Source: Haliotis asinina (taxonomy: Eukaryota > Mollusca > Gastropoda > Lepetellida > Haliotidae). From it: 64,000 nucleotides of DNA. Below are positions 49,466 to 57,760 of the stretch, piece after piece (position 1 is the stretch's first letter; each line of letters begins with the position of its first letter). The stretch lies in assembly GCF_037392515.1 (NCBI RefSeq), contig NC_090283.1, forward strand, positions 25,808,249 through 25,872,248, in the 5' to 3' direction. The notes under the pieces were generated by a model. It had not been told where the DNA came from. It saw only the letters and a program-made list of their open reading frames with translations, and did not search any database. A program made the position numbers and the translations under genes.

Positions 49466-49651
49466 GTAGTATAGGGAATAGTGATTCTGGCTCACTTTCA
49501 AAAAACCCCTCTAAAAAGCCTCATTTACTAAATGAGGCTTTGGTGGGACCCTTAGCTCTTGCTACTATTGCCCCTACTACAAAGCCACACCATCATGTTT
49601 ACCGTGACTTGGCAGGCGGTAACACTGTGCCGTACGGTACGATCAATAATT
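49466..49651 (+). repeat. Polinton terminal inverted repeat, left
   Basis: 186 bases from GTAGTATAGGG to 'gatcaataatt', inverted at 63347-63533 with about five mismatches (97% identity). Contains a 27-base palindrome at 49515-49541 (AAAGCCTCATTTA, C, then the inverse). The inner third is homologous to the end of the integrase coding region at the other terminus. Confidence 0.92.
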
Positions 49652-49733
49652 TGTTGTAAGTTTTGACTGACCATATAGGATCGGTGGCCCGCCCTCGTGT
49701 TCCCCTATGTCACGTTTACCTCGATGAAACAGT

Positions 49734-50351
49734 TTAACGTGAACCGCCTACGATCTCTTTGGTGTTCATAATAAAGGCTTGCTGGGCTTTTTGTATTCCC
49801 TGTTCTATGTACTTTTTTTTCTCGTCCTCGCTGATAGCAGACTTACGAGACTTGGATCGAATATCTTGTTTCATTTCGTTATATTTTTTGAGTTCAGATA
49901 GGATTGAACGAAACTCCTCTTCTGAGATCTTACTGTCAGAGAGTGCCGTGGAAATACGCTCACTAACTGTGTTCAGCTTTGCTTCGGCCAGAACCCTGAT
50001 CTCATCGTGTTTCAATGCCTTGCGATGCAGTCTGCGTGATACCAACTTAAGCGTCAACCCTAACACCCCCGCTATACCAGCTGTTATTTCAAAACCTAGA
50101 ACTATAGGTGCAGCCACGATGGTGGTTAACAACACAACTCCTGCCGCCCCTAGTCCCATGCTGGTTGTCATAAGGGTAGTGTCAGCCCCGTCCACGATAT
50201 TGAAAGCTCTATTGTACTTTTTACATAGTGCTTTCCGCGTGTCACGGTCTTGTTCTAATTGGCGTTTCACATCACATAACTGCCTCAAGCGGAACCCATC
50301 TACGGTTTCCAATGTCTTCGCTACTTCCTCTACAACTGGGTACAGGCCCAT
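49734..50351 (-). CDS. Polinton membrane protein, 205 aa, unknown
   Basis: A charged N-terminal helix region (residues 1-55, coiled-coil-like, many Arg/Lys/Glu) is followed by two adjacent hydrophobic segments at about 66-104, rich in Ala/Gly/Val. The C-terminal half is long and helical (105-205). It is the last gene of the minus-strand group, 1 base after the stop of the upstream fibre-like gene. Its start follows an AT-rich stretch (TATTATAGG on the coding strand). I do not recognise the family. The position next to fibre and penton genes suggests a virion membrane or entry role, which is an inference. The long open frame on the opposite strand is a shadow. Confidence 0.8.
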   Translation of the reverse strand: MGLYPVVEEVAKTLETVDGFRLRQLCDVKRQLEQDRDTRKALCKKYNRAFNIVDGADTTLMTTSMGLGAAGVVLLTTIVAAPIVLGFEITAGIAGVLGLTLKLVSRRLHRKALKHDEIRVLAEAKLNTVSERISTALSDSKISEEEFRSILSELKKYNEMKQDIRSKSRKSAISEDEKKKYIEQGIQKAQQAFIMNTKEIVGGSR

Positions 50352-50352
50352 C

Positions 50353-51030
50353 CTATAATATATATTTTGAAAGATATTTTAATTGGGGTTCAGTTAATAT
50401 TCTATCAATGTATTTGAAGTCTACAAGTTCTAGACTATTAGTCAGGGTAATAGGTGAGAGGCTAATAGAATTTCCTGTTGCAATAAAAACCCTACTGAGG
50501 CTTGTTAAGTGGTTTATAGGACCCGTGGTATCCTGTTGTATAACAATACGGCAATATTTATCTTGGTGTTCTCTAATCCAGCTTATATACACCTCGGGTA
50601 AAATTTGGTGTATTATTGGGTCTCCATCGGATAAACTCGTAAAGAAGACTTCTATGATGAGGGTGAAAGGGGAGGATATTCTATCAAGATTACTGCTAAA
50701 TGTTAATTTATTGTTTGGATAAGCAAATAACCCCTTTTTGTCGTAACCAGCAGATTGTCTGTGTACTAATTCCCTCTCCGGAATGAAATCCCCTGCCCAG
50801 ATACCATTGTTCTTAATCTTAGAGACAACCCCATTATTTAATGTTATATAAGGTGAGGTGAATGTTAAGTTGATCAGCCATTTGGGCTCTTTTAAATCTG
50901 GTAACGGCACCCGTCTGTACACGTTGTCTTTGAAGTGCAGGATGTATAATTCATCTTCCTCACCAGGCTGATCGAATCCCTCTGTATCTCCCAGGTCGTT
51001 AAGCGTAGTGTTGGGATGATGACTGGTCAT
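50353..51030 (-). CDS. Fibre-like protein 2, 225 aa
   Basis: Paralogue of the next gene upstream: both begin MTS and have a 'DLGDT-GFD-PG' block near residues 12-24, followed by a 'Y-L-FKDNVYRRV' type strand. The N-terminal block resembles the repeats found in phage and virus fibre shafts. The C-terminal part ends in an alpha-beta pattern, with 'RILTEPQLKYLSKYI' as the last 15 residues or so. That ending is similar to the last strand and helix of concanavalin/laminin-G-like lectin domains. I infer a receptor-binding or spike protein; no domain search was possible. An ATTATAAT palindrome lies directly upstream (51032-51039). Confidence 0.75.
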   Translation of the reverse strand: MTSHHPNTTLNDLGDTEGFDQPGEEDELYILHFKDNVYRRVPLPDLKEPKWLINLTFTSPYITLNNGVVSKIKNNGIWAGDFIPERELVHRQSAGYDKKGLFAYPNNKLTFSSNLDRISSPFTLIIEVFFTSLSDGDPIIHQILPEVYISWIREHQDKYCRIVIQQDTTGPINHLTSLSRVFIATGNSISLSPITLTNSLELVDFKYIDRILTEPQLKYLSKYIL

Positions 51031-51043
51031 TATTATAATATTA

Positions 51044-51955
51044 TTATATAATTTTCAACTGGTTTTCTGTTAATAATTCAGGGATTAAATTCATACCAAT
51101 AAAGTGTATGTTGTTACGTAGGAAGATCTTGGTTAGTGATATCTTGTTTTCCACGATCACGTTGACACCCTGCAGACTGGTGTTGGAGCCGACACCCACC
51201 CGCACGTAAACGTTGCAAACTTGATCCTTGTGTCGTTTCTCCCACCCTAGTTTGACCCCCTTCACGATCTCGACGTTATCCCCCGATGATTCCCCTAGGT
51301 AGACTTTGATGACCAGTGTTGTGTTTGATGGTATACCATCTAGTATTTTGTCCACGCCTTCGAATTCAGACACCAACTGTAATGCCACGTTTTGTATGCC
51401 CGTTTTACTCGATAGCATGTGGAGTGGTGAATTGCCGATTGGGCTGACGACTACGCTACGTCTCTGAGTTGGGACGTAAGCCACGAGCAGGAATCCATCG
51501 TTCACGACTTTGTTTAGGTAGTGGTCTTTGTTATCAGTGAACACGTAGGGGGAGAAGAGCTTAATATTGAGAAACCAGTTGTCGTAATCGGTTAACAACA
51601 CCCACTTGTCATCTTCGGTGAAGACGAGCTTATATGGCCGGTTCTTTTTGATGGTAGTTCTCTCAACATCGTCTAAGTCGAACAGTTTACCCCCGAACGA
51701 TGGGTATATTCTCCAGTTGTCATCTCCGGTGTTGACGAGGGCGTACTTAGTGTTGACTGTTGCTCCTGTGGTATCTACTACATCGCTTAGGGCTCCACCG
51801 GAGGAGACTTCAACGCGTTTGTAAATGTTGTTTTTCAGTTGCAAGGCGTACGTTTTACCATCTACTCCGGGAGCGTCGAAACCGCGTGTGTCTCCGAGGT
51901 CGGAGATCCCGATATTGACGCATTTTTTCACTCCGGGCCCTTGTGCGCTGGTCAT
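51044..51955 (-). CDS. Fibre-like protein 1, 303 aa
   Basis: N-terminal 'ISDLGDTRGFDAPG' block, then a second block at about residues 56-85 ('LSDVVDTTGATVNTKYALV', then a 'DDNW' turn), which looks like a repeated fibre-shaft unit. Next comes a ~170-residue beta-rich domain ending 'ELLTENQLKII'. The same architecture, with one shaft unit, makes up the 225-aa paralogue downstream. The start codon overlaps the stop of the penton-like gene (ATGA), so these are co-transcribed. Likely role: virion attachment protein at the vertex, inferred from context and shape only. Confidence 0.75.
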   Translation of the reverse strand: MTSAQGPGVKKCVNIGISDLGDTRGFDAPGVDGKTYALQLKNNIYKRVEVSSGGALSDVVDTTGATVNTKYALVNTGDDNWRIYPSFGGKLFDLDDVERTTIKKNRPYKLVFTEDDKWVLLTDYDNWFLNIKLFSPYVFTDNKDHYLNKVVNDGFLLVAYVPTQRRSVVVSPIGNSPLHMLSSKTGIQNVALQLVSEFEGVDKILDGIPSNTTLVIKVYLGESSGDNVEIVKGVKLGWEKRHKDQVCNVYVRVGVGSNTSLQGVNVIVENKISLTKIFLRNNIHFIGMNLIPELLTENQLKII

Positions 51956-52605
51956 GTTACATGAAGTGTTAAGCTGAGGTATCCTATATTTACAGGATTA
52001 TGATTTATATCTAACACCGATATTGTCAGCTCAGGTATGTTGCCCTGGGTTAATTTCTTATACTGCCGTGGTGAAAATGACTCGGTTCTACCGTCGTTGA
52101 ATTTCTCAGTTTTCACTGGCACTGCTCTCAGTATAGTGGAAGGGTGACCTCCTTGAATGTTATACGTTGTGCTCACCTGACTGAGATGAATGTACAGCTC
52201 TCGGTACGGTACTAGGTCGGGTAACTTCGTGCCTGTGACGGTTGTTGTTGGTTTTATCTCGTCAGGAGACATACCGAGCATCCTTGCTAATGGTCGGCCG
52301 AGCCTCAAAGGGTTTATTCCATTGTTGATTAACACCACTGTACCGTTTGAGTCGTTCATCTTGAGTTCGGCTCCCAGGGGTTTGAAGACCTCGTCGTTTA
52401 GCGAGCACACGCTGTAGTAGCCGTCAGTTATCTGGCTGCGAGTTCCACTGACGAACAGCTTATTGTTGCTGATATTAATGTTAGTCCATTGCGGTAGGTA
52501 GGTGATATCGCAGAGTGCGACTTCGAGTTGACCTGACGTGTTATCGATCGCGTGCGTCAGCTGAACGGCCTCACCGCTCGTTATTCCTGGAAGTGTTATG
52601 TACAT
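51952..52605 (-). CDS. Putative penton / minor capsid protein, 217 aa
   Basis: Beta-strand-rich protein with the size and terminal pattern of Polinton minor capsid proteins (single jelly-roll, adenovirus-penton-like). The C-terminal 70 residues contain 'STILRAVPVKTEKF' and end in a strand-turn-strand, 'ELTISVLDINHNPVNIGYL' and SLTLHV. This reads like the last strands of a jelly roll. It heads the minus-strand group and overlaps the fibre-like gene by 4 bases, which fits a vertex complex of penton and fibre. The assignment is by length, strand pattern and neighbours. It shares a 29-base AT-rich divergent spacer with the plus-strand gene at 52635. Confidence 0.6.
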   Translation of the reverse strand: MYITLPGITSGEAVQLTHAIDNTSGQLEVALCDITYLPQWTNINISNNKLFVSGTRSQITDGYYSVCSLNDEVFKPLGAELKMNDSNGTVVLINNGINPLRLGRPLARMLGMSPDEIKPTTTVTGTKLPDLVPYRELYIHLSQVSTTYNIQGGHPSTILRAVPVKTEKFNDGRTESFSPRQYKKLTQGNIPELTISVLDINHNPVNIGYLSLTLHVT

Positions 52606-52634
52606 ATTATAATATATGAATTATAAATTATAAT
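52606..52634. promoter_or_regulatory. Bidirectional AT-rich spacer with paired ATTATAAT palindromes
   Basis: The 29 bases between the divergent start codons start and end with ATTATAAT (52606-52613 and 52627-52634). Each copy directly touches an ATG. ATTATAAT is its own reverse complement. The same octamer occurs at 51032-51039 before the 225-aa gene. It may be a TATA-like late promoter; this is an inference. Confidence 0.5.
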
Positions 52635-53798
52635 ATGGATTTAGCACACTTGAAAATCGTGGTGAATGCAGATGGTACGGGGTTTAAAACAACCTTTATT
52701 GATATCTTTGAAAAGTATGTCGTGTCCGTTAATAACGCGCAGGCGGTGGTAAACTGGAATCAAAACCCAATGCAGTTTTGGCAGAACCAACTCAACTTTG
52801 CTGTGTGGTGTGCGACGACAGGGTCGGGTGTGAAACCAGACTACGGTATAGACGAACTGAGTAAGGCGGTTATTTTGTTTCATATTTATTATCAAACGAG
52901 ACGAATATTGAAGGAAATAAGTGCTCCTCTTCCCCAAGATAAAGCGTGGAGTATGACGAATAACCCCTATGATAGACGCGCTTATGAACGTGTTTGTGGG
53001 GAGTTTGAGATTCCAACGAATAAAGACTTTCGCCTTCCTGGTGTGAACCATGGTCTCGGTATAGTTCTCGTGTACTTCTACAGGTCCGGAAAATATTATG
53101 CCGGTTCTAAAGATGGTTCATACAACCCAAACCGGCATACATTTACAGGCCCCACAACGAATGAAAAGATCCATGTCAGCTGTATAAAGCAAACCAGTCC
53201 TGATGCAGCCACAGCCTGGACTAAAATGATCTCAAAAACATCGAAAGGATTCACTCGTGCTGGTACAATACGCTTGAACGACTCGATTCGAACGTACGTG
53301 TGGGCGCTGTTGGGTGCGCAGTCGATGACGCGTTCTAACATCCTCGGTAAGGGAACTGCTTACGACGCTCAGACACAATTCGTTTCCAACGTTGAGGATG
53401 CTATCAATTCTCCAGTTGATCTCCCGAGGGCCATCGACCGTTACCAAAACGTGTTAGAATACGCCAGATCGAAAGTCAATTACGTATTCGGCGTGGGGTT
53501 GTACATGGCTCCGAGTGATATGCAACTGAGAATAAAAAAAGTGGTGGGTTATAACAACAAAATAGTCATAGCCACGGCGGACCAAAAGTTGGGTATCAAC
53601 CCCGATATTAACACCCCCTATATCCCACACATCCCACCACGTGAAAAGGGTATAGTGGCGCCACCCCTGGAGCCTAAAGTTCATGTGGAGGTACCCCCCA
53701 CACACTCTCATATTCAGGCTCAGCAGCATATTGATAGTAAAACGGCCCTGGTGGTTGGTGGGGTAACTTTGGGACTTATTTGGTTAAAGATTTCTTAG
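52635..53798 (+). CDS. Polinton conserved protein, 387 aa, C-terminal TM
   Basis: N-terminal ~340 residues look globular, with a Trp/Gln-rich segment at about 40-60 ('NWNQNPMQFWQNQLNFAVW'). A Pro-rich linker (about 325-360, 'PREKGIVAPPLEPKVHVEV') is followed by a single hydrophobic C-terminal segment (371-385). It sits between the capsid genes. Its end overlaps the convergent 381-aa gene by 23 bases. I recall similar proteins in invertebrate Polintons but no function. A virion membrane-anchored or minor structural protein is plausible. It lacks an adenain-like His-Glu-Cys pattern. Confidence 0.8.
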   Translation: MDLAHLKIVVNADGTGFKTTFIDIFEKYVVSVNNAQAVVNWNQNPMQFWQNQLNFAVWCATTGSGVKPDYGIDELSKAVILFHIYYQTRRILKEISAPLPQDKAWSMTNNPYDRRAYERVCGEFEIPTNKDFRLPGVNHGLGIVLVYFYRSGKYYAGSKDGSYNPNRHTFTGPTTNEKIHVSCIKQTSPDAATAWTKMISKTSKGFTRAGTIRLNDSIRTYVWALLGAQSMTRSNILGKGTAYDAQTQFVSNVEDAINSPVDLPRAIDRYQNVLEYARSKVNYVFGVGLYMAPSDMQLRIKKVVGYNNKIVIATADQKLGINPDINTPYIPHIPPREKGIVAPPLEPKVHVEVPPTHSHIQAQQHIDSKTALVVGGVTLGLIWLKIS

Positions 53799-54921
53799 CC
53801 GCTACGTACACCAGACCCGCCACGGCGACGATGGCTGCCCACAGGTTTTGACTGAGCCACATGGCAGTTTTAGACAGAGCGCTCAACAACCACGAGACGA
53901 TGCTACCCAGGATGCCGGGAAGGGCTTCGGCGGCTTTACCAGCCAGTTTAGCTAGGCCTTCCCCGAGTTTTTTTATCCAGTCTTTAACACCCCCACCGCC
54001 AGGGGGTGTGGGGGTAACTCCCCCACCGGCAGGCCCCACAGGGGTACCTCCTGTTAGTGACACCACCAGGGTTGATATGATAAAACCCAATGCAGTCAGA
54101 ATGCTGGCGATGGTGACCCCTTGCTCCCGGAACAATATCCGAATCCTGTCTGCTAACGTGGTGTCTCGGTGGAGGACTTGATTGATGGTTTCCCGTATAC
54201 GGCTGACCTGGGATCTAAGCTTTTCTTTGTAGCCGGACGCTGTCTCCAACCAGGTCTGCCTTTCATCTTCCAAATTACGTATTCGTTCCTCAATGGTGGC
54301 TTTCATAGACTCGTCCTCAGTTTCACCGAGTTTTTTCTTTTCATAGGCGATGTGGTCGTCTATCTCACTCATTTTGGCTGTGCTTTTCCAGAGCTGACCA
54401 CGAATGGTTTGCATCAACAGATCCAACCCCCTCAGTTCCCGAACGGTAAATTCGAGCCCCGGGAAGGGTTCGTTCTCGTAGTCGGCCAACATCTTTTTAA
54501 TATCATAAGTCATGTTTTGATCTGATGTGGCGTCCCTGATACCTTCCAGACCTTGAACTAACTTCGGAGGATACTGCTTAGGTCGCGCGCCACCGTAATC
54601 TATGAAACCTAGTTCATCTTGGACCAACTGACTTCCATGTTTACCAGCTAATGTTGATAAAGCAAGCGGTTCTCTAGTGCGTTTATTCATGAGATCGATC
54701 TCCGGGCGAGACTTCAAACGCAGCGTGCCATTGCTGAGGGTAAAATCGGAATAGTTCCTTCCCAACGGCTTGAGTTTGGATTTATTTTCAACTGCGTTGT
54801 AATAATCGTCGACGGCGTCTTTAAGGAGCTCGTCACCTTGCGAGAATGAGGTCTCCTGGTCATCATTGAATGCCTGGGCACTATCGTCCCACATATCATC
54901 CATAGGTATGTCTTCATCCAT
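53776..54921 (-). CDS. Polinton coiled-coil membrane protein, 381 aa
   Basis: Acidic N-terminus ('MDEDIPMDDMWDDS'), an extended low-complexity middle, then a long coiled coil at about 190-255 (Glu/Lys/Arg heptads). A hydrophobic segment lies at about 267-290. It is followed by a Gly/Pro-rich linker made by a GC-rich palindrome and an amphipathic to hydrophobic C-terminal tail (about 310-378). I start at the ATG at 54921; the in-frame ATG at 54954 would overlap the capsid gene start. The tail looks membrane-active, suggesting a role in membrane remodelling or penetration; this is inference. It is divergent from the major capsid gene. Confidence 0.8.
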   Translation of the reverse strand: MDEDIPMDDMWDDSAQAFNDDQETSFSQGDELLKDAVDDYYNAVENKSKLKPLGRNYSDFTLSNGTLRLKSRPEIDLMNKRTREPLALSTLAGKHGSQLVQDELGFIDYGGARPKQYPPKLVQGLEGIRDATSDQNMTYDIKKMLADYENEPFPGLEFTVRELRGLDLLMQTIRGQLWKSTAKMSEIDDHIAYEKKKLGETEDESMKATIEERIRNLEDERQTWLETASGYKEKLRSQVSRIRETINQVLHRDTTLADRIRILFREQGVTIASILTALGFIISTLVVSLTGGTPVGPAGGGVTPTPPGGGGVKDWIKKLGEGLAKLAGKAAEALPGILGSIVSWLLSALSKTAMWLSQNLWAAIVAVAGLVYVAAKKSLTK

Positions 54922-54953
54922 TAGTATTAAAAATATATTTCTTTTATATAACA
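54922..54953. promoter_or_regulatory. Bidirectional AT-rich spacer upstream of major capsid gene
   Basis: 32 bases, 29 of them A or T, between the divergent starts of the coiled-coil protein and the major capsid protein. Contains AAATATATTT and TTTTATATAA. Too short for anything but a core promoter for both genes. Confidence 0.45.
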
Positions 54954-56210
54954 ATGTACGGTAGAAAATTAGATCCTTTCAGAAGATTGAGAGAGCCATT
55001 AGGTGCCAGAGCCGTGCGCCAGTCGGTGACTATCACCAACAATCCCAGCAAGATAGACCAGAACCAAACTCTGCTGGTTAGATTTCCAAACCTTGGTGAG
55101 AATGACCTCATTGTACCAGGCACTGTTCGACTGGCGTTCAATATCACGTTGACCTCCGACAACGACAAACGCGAGCTAGTGCGGAACGTGGGTCGAGCTA
55201 TCATCAAGAAAACGACCGTCAAGATCAGCGGTAACGAGGTGCTGAGCATCGACGACAGCGACGTGTTTCACTGCTACAAGGATCTCTGGAAAAGCGATGG
55301 AGAACGAGTCAATGATGTGTACCAGGGTATCAGCAAATCAACCCGGGCGCGCATAGGGTATGTCTTCACGCAAGACCAACAAGACAAGCTATCGGCCGGT
55401 GAAAAGGCCATCGCTCTAGCATACGGGAATCGATTCTGCGTGCCGCTCGACTTCGAGTTGCTCACGGGACACGCGCCGTTTTACCAGGCCGCGCTGGGTG
55501 ATAGGCTCGAATACGAGCTCACGTTTAACGACTATAGCAAAGTAGTGCGTACGCCGAACGGTGACGAGGCCAGTTATGCCATAGACAACATCTCTCTGGA
55601 GTTCGACATGGTCACTAGCCCGGAGCTGGCCAGGCAGGTTCGAAGTCAGTACTCTGGGAAGATGGCTATCCTATACGATCGCGTACTGAGACATAGATCA
55701 GTCGTGCGAGATAAGAGCGACACTGTGTGGAATATCAACCTGAACGTGCCGGCGAGATCGATGAAAGGTATCCTGGTCGTCCCCGTGGAGGATTACGAGC
55801 CATTCCAGAGGGACAGCGAGAAGTTTTTCAACCCCGAGATTGAAAAGGTGGAAGTTACCATCGAGGGCGTGCCCAACCAGCTGTTCAGTCATGGTATGAG
55901 ACCACACCAGCAGTGGGATGAGATAAAAAAGCTACCAGTGGGGAATTACATAACAAAGGACCTGGACCTAAGCTCCGTGCAGATCGGTGAATACCTGACC
56001 ACCAAGTACGCCCTATGGTTGGACATGCGATCCACGGATGATGATAAACTGCACGGTAGCGGGCGCCGTATAGATAACGGCAGCGAAGGGATAACCATCC
56101 AGATTACTAAGAAGGCTCAAACCGCTGGTAAGTTGAAATTATATCTGTACGTAATTATGGACGCGCAACTTAATATAGACAATGGGAGATTCGTGCAAGC
56201 CATCTACTAG
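54954..56210 (+). CDS. Major capsid protein (double jelly-roll), 418 aa
   Basis: Matches the Polinton/adintovirus hexon family in length and pattern. The N-terminal jelly roll starts with 'QTLLVRFPNLGENDLIVPG' (about 39-57). A central 'GNRFCVPLDFELLTGHAPF' segment (about 160-178) has the strand-loop pattern of the family. The second jelly roll follows ('WNINLNVPARSMKGILVVPV', about 262-281). In this family trimers build the icosahedral shell. No frameshift or stop. The ATPase gene starts inside its last 29 bases in another frame, so the two are translationally linked. Base composition is clearly richer in GC than the neighbouring small genes. Confidence 0.88.
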   Translation: MYGRKLDPFRRLREPLGARAVRQSVTITNNPSKIDQNQTLLVRFPNLGENDLIVPGTVRLAFNITLTSDNDKRELVRNVGRAIIKKTTVKISGNEVLSIDDSDVFHCYKDLWKSDGERVNDVYQGISKSTRARIGYVFTQDQQDKLSAGEKAIALAYGNRFCVPLDFELLTGHAPFYQAALGDRLEYELTFNDYSKVVRTPNGDEASYAIDNISLEFDMVTSPELARQVRSQYSGKMAILYDRVLRHRSVVRDKSDTVWNINLNVPARSMKGILVVPVEDYEPFQRDSEKFFNPEIEKVEVTIEGVPNQLFSHGMRPHQQWDEIKKLPVGNYITKDLDLSSVQIGEYLTTKYALWLDMRSTDDDKLHGSGRRIDNGSEGITIQITKKAQTAGKLKLYLYVIMDAQLNIDNGRFVQAIY

Positions 56211-56817
56211 TGGGGGAGACCCCCTGGGGTTACCCACTGACCCACACTGCGCTATCATATGCGGGCAGACTGGCTGTGGGAAGACCGTTTTCGTGTTGGA
56301 TATGTTGGAGGGTTACTACAAGGATGTGTTCGATAACATCGTTATCATGTGCCCTACTCTGAGCATGAATAAAACGTACGCGCGACCTTGGGTGATGACG
56401 GACCCGGACGTACACAAAATCGACCCTGGAACACGCCTGCAGGACTGGTTGAAAGCTCTTCACGAGAAATTTAAAGGGGAACCGACGCTGTTTATACTGG
56501 ACGACTGCAGCGCTAATCGCGAGATAACAAAAAAGAGAGACATGCTATCGTACCTGGCCTTCTCCGGCCGTCATGCAAATCACAGCGTCTGGGTGCTAAC
56601 GCAGAAGTTCAACTCGGTGTTGAAAGACCTCAGGGAGCAGACGCGATGGGTGGCCTTATTTCACTGCAAGGACAGGGATTCGTTCGAGGAGTGTTTGAGA
56701 GAGAACGATGTGATGAGTAAATTAGAACGGGAACGGGTGAAGAAACAGCTCGCTGAAACTAAACACGCTAAGCTCGTGCTAAAGACCGACCAACCAGTAG
56801 CATATATAGTTTGCTAA
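56182..56817 (+). CDS. DNA-packaging ATPase (FtsK/HerA, A32-like), 211 aa
   Basis: P-loop NTPase that drives genome translocation into the capsid in this lineage. Walker A CGQTGCGKT at residues 27-35 (Lys34), Walker B LFILDDC at 103-109 (Asp107, Asp108), and the downstream 'WVLTQKFNSVLKDLREQTRW' block (about 137-156) typical of A32-like packaging enzymes. Length is usual for Polinton ATPases. Overlaps the capsid gene by 29 bases. A short Gly/Pro insert after residue 9 comes from a GC-rich palindrome (56208-56235). Confidence 0.93.
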   Translation: MGDSCKPSTSGGDPLGLPTDPHCAIICGQTGCGKTVFVLDMLEGYYKDVFDNIVIMCPTLSMNKTYARPWVMTDPDVHKIDPGTRLQDWLKALHEKFKGEPTLFILDDCSANREITKKRDMLSYLAFSGRHANHSVWVLTQKFNSVLKDLREQTRWVALFHCKDRDSFEECLRENDVMSKLERERVKKQLAETKHAKLVLKTDQPVAYIVC

Positions 56818-56862
56818 GCAAAGCTAAGCAAATGCTAAGCAAAGCTAAGCAAAGCTAAGCAT
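56813..56862 (+). repeat. GCTAAGCAAA tandem repeat
   Basis: Five imperfect copies of the decamer GCTAAGCAAA, starting on the ATPase stop codon (TGC TAA). They fill the gap up to the next gene region. Each copy carries TAA. Confidence 0.85.
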
Positions 56863-56974
56863 AGCTATGATATTTGAAGTATTTGTCGTGTGCAACTTAA
56901 CCTTCATTTCTCTGTGTTTTGTTTGTATTGGGTATTATATAGTTAAAACTAAATCTTACTTGTTATATTATAAG

Positions 56975-57538
56975 ATGGAGTGTGAGGAATTGCTCGAACA
57001 GTTGGGGGGTACCCCCAGTGGGGGTGTGGGGGATTCCCCCAAGCGAGAGAAACTGGTGGCGTTGGCTGTTGGCGGCAAAGCCAAACATTACTTTGGAGAC
57101 TACACTCCGGATAAAATTCACAAAATGTCAGCCGAAGAAATCGATAAGCTGTACGCTAGATACGAGTCCCGGCTCGGAGCAGAAATGACAAAGACAATAG
57201 GATCGGCTATGACCCAGATATACACCGGTATTGTATCACACTTCCTTCCCATTCCACCAGAGCGCCGACTTTACCTGTGGGAGGACCTAGATAAAGACCC
57301 TTTTATCGAACACGCCGTGAGCTCTATCAGCTGCGGGCTGTACCACAAATATGGTATGTTGTTGGCTCCAGTGACGGCGGCGATTATCACGGCAAAACAT
57401 TGTCAATTTGAGAGAAAGAATAATAATAATAGTATAGATGGATGCTGCACAGGAGGAGACCCCAGTGGTGGTACCCCCTTCACAGGAACCAGTGACGGTG
57501 GAGACCACTTCAACAGTAACCAGACAGAAGAATCCTAA
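56975..57538 (+). CDS. Polinton conserved protein, 187 aa, unknown
   Basis: I start at the ATG at 56975 (MECEELLEQLGG), which follows TATTATAAG. The in-frame upstream ATG at 56867 would add a hydrophobic 36-residue extension and is less likely. The N-terminus contains a Gly/Pro stretch, 'GGTPSGGVGDSP', encoded by the GC-rich palindromic motif. The core (about 25-145) is helical with 'HYFGDYTPDKIHKMSAEEI'. A hydrophobic segment lies at about 125-140. The 3' 101 bases overlap the next gene in another frame. I recall it as a recurrent Polinton gene; no function is assigned. Confidence 0.78.
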   Translation: MECEELLEQLGGTPSGGVGDSPKREKLVALAVGGKAKHYFGDYTPDKIHKMSAEEIDKLYARYESRLGAEMTKTIGSAMTQIYTGIVSHFLPIPPERRLYLWEDLDKDPFIEHAVSSISCGLYHKYGMLLAPVTAAIITAKHCQFERKNNNNSIDGCCTGGDPSGGTPFTGTSDGGDHFNSNQTEES

Positions 57539-57734
57539 GAGAGTAGCTGCCGGTAAAAAACGGTGGTGTAACCAACATAAAGTGACCAATCCAACCCGAC
57601 TGTTGTTGGCTGTAGGCGTAACTGCTGCCTTGGCTATCTCGTGGTTATATACACGTGAGGGAAACCCTAACCGTGAGGTGGATACCCCCACGCCGCCGGC
57701 AGGCCCCACTATTGACCCGCATATCATGTTATAA
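57438..57734 (+). CDS. Polinton small single-pass membrane protein, 98 aa
   Basis: Acidic Pro/Thr-rich N-terminus (1-28), a basic stretch (30-49, 'KNPKRVAAGKKRW'), one transmembrane helix (about 53-71, 'NPTRLLLAVGVTAALAISW'), and a Pro-rich C-terminal tail with another GC-motif-encoded 'TPTPPAGPT'. The start lies inside the preceding gene. Likely a virion or membrane component; inferred. Confidence 0.72.
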   Translation: MDAAQEETPVVVPPSQEPVTVETTSTVTRQKNPKRVAAGKKRWCNQHKVTNPTRLLLAVGVTAALAISWLYTREGNPNREVDTPTPPAGPTIDPHIML

Positions 57735-57760
57735 TTTTAATATTTTATATCATATACATA

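Noticed and set aside
49759-50358. 199-codon open frame on the plus strand
   Set aside because: Antisense shadow of the 205-aa Polinton membrane protein; no recognisable features, and it also runs across the adjacent intergenic base.
54954-54954. ATG at 54954 on the minus strand as start of the coiled-coil protein
   Set aside because: Would extend the gene over the whole divergent spacer and into the first base of the capsid start codon; the acidic start at 54921 is more natural.
56867-56974. Hydrophobic N-terminal extension of the 187-aa Polinton protein
   Set aside because: The upstream ATG lies just after the decamer repeat and the extension is low-complexity; the ATG at 56975 follows an AT-rich leader like the other genes.
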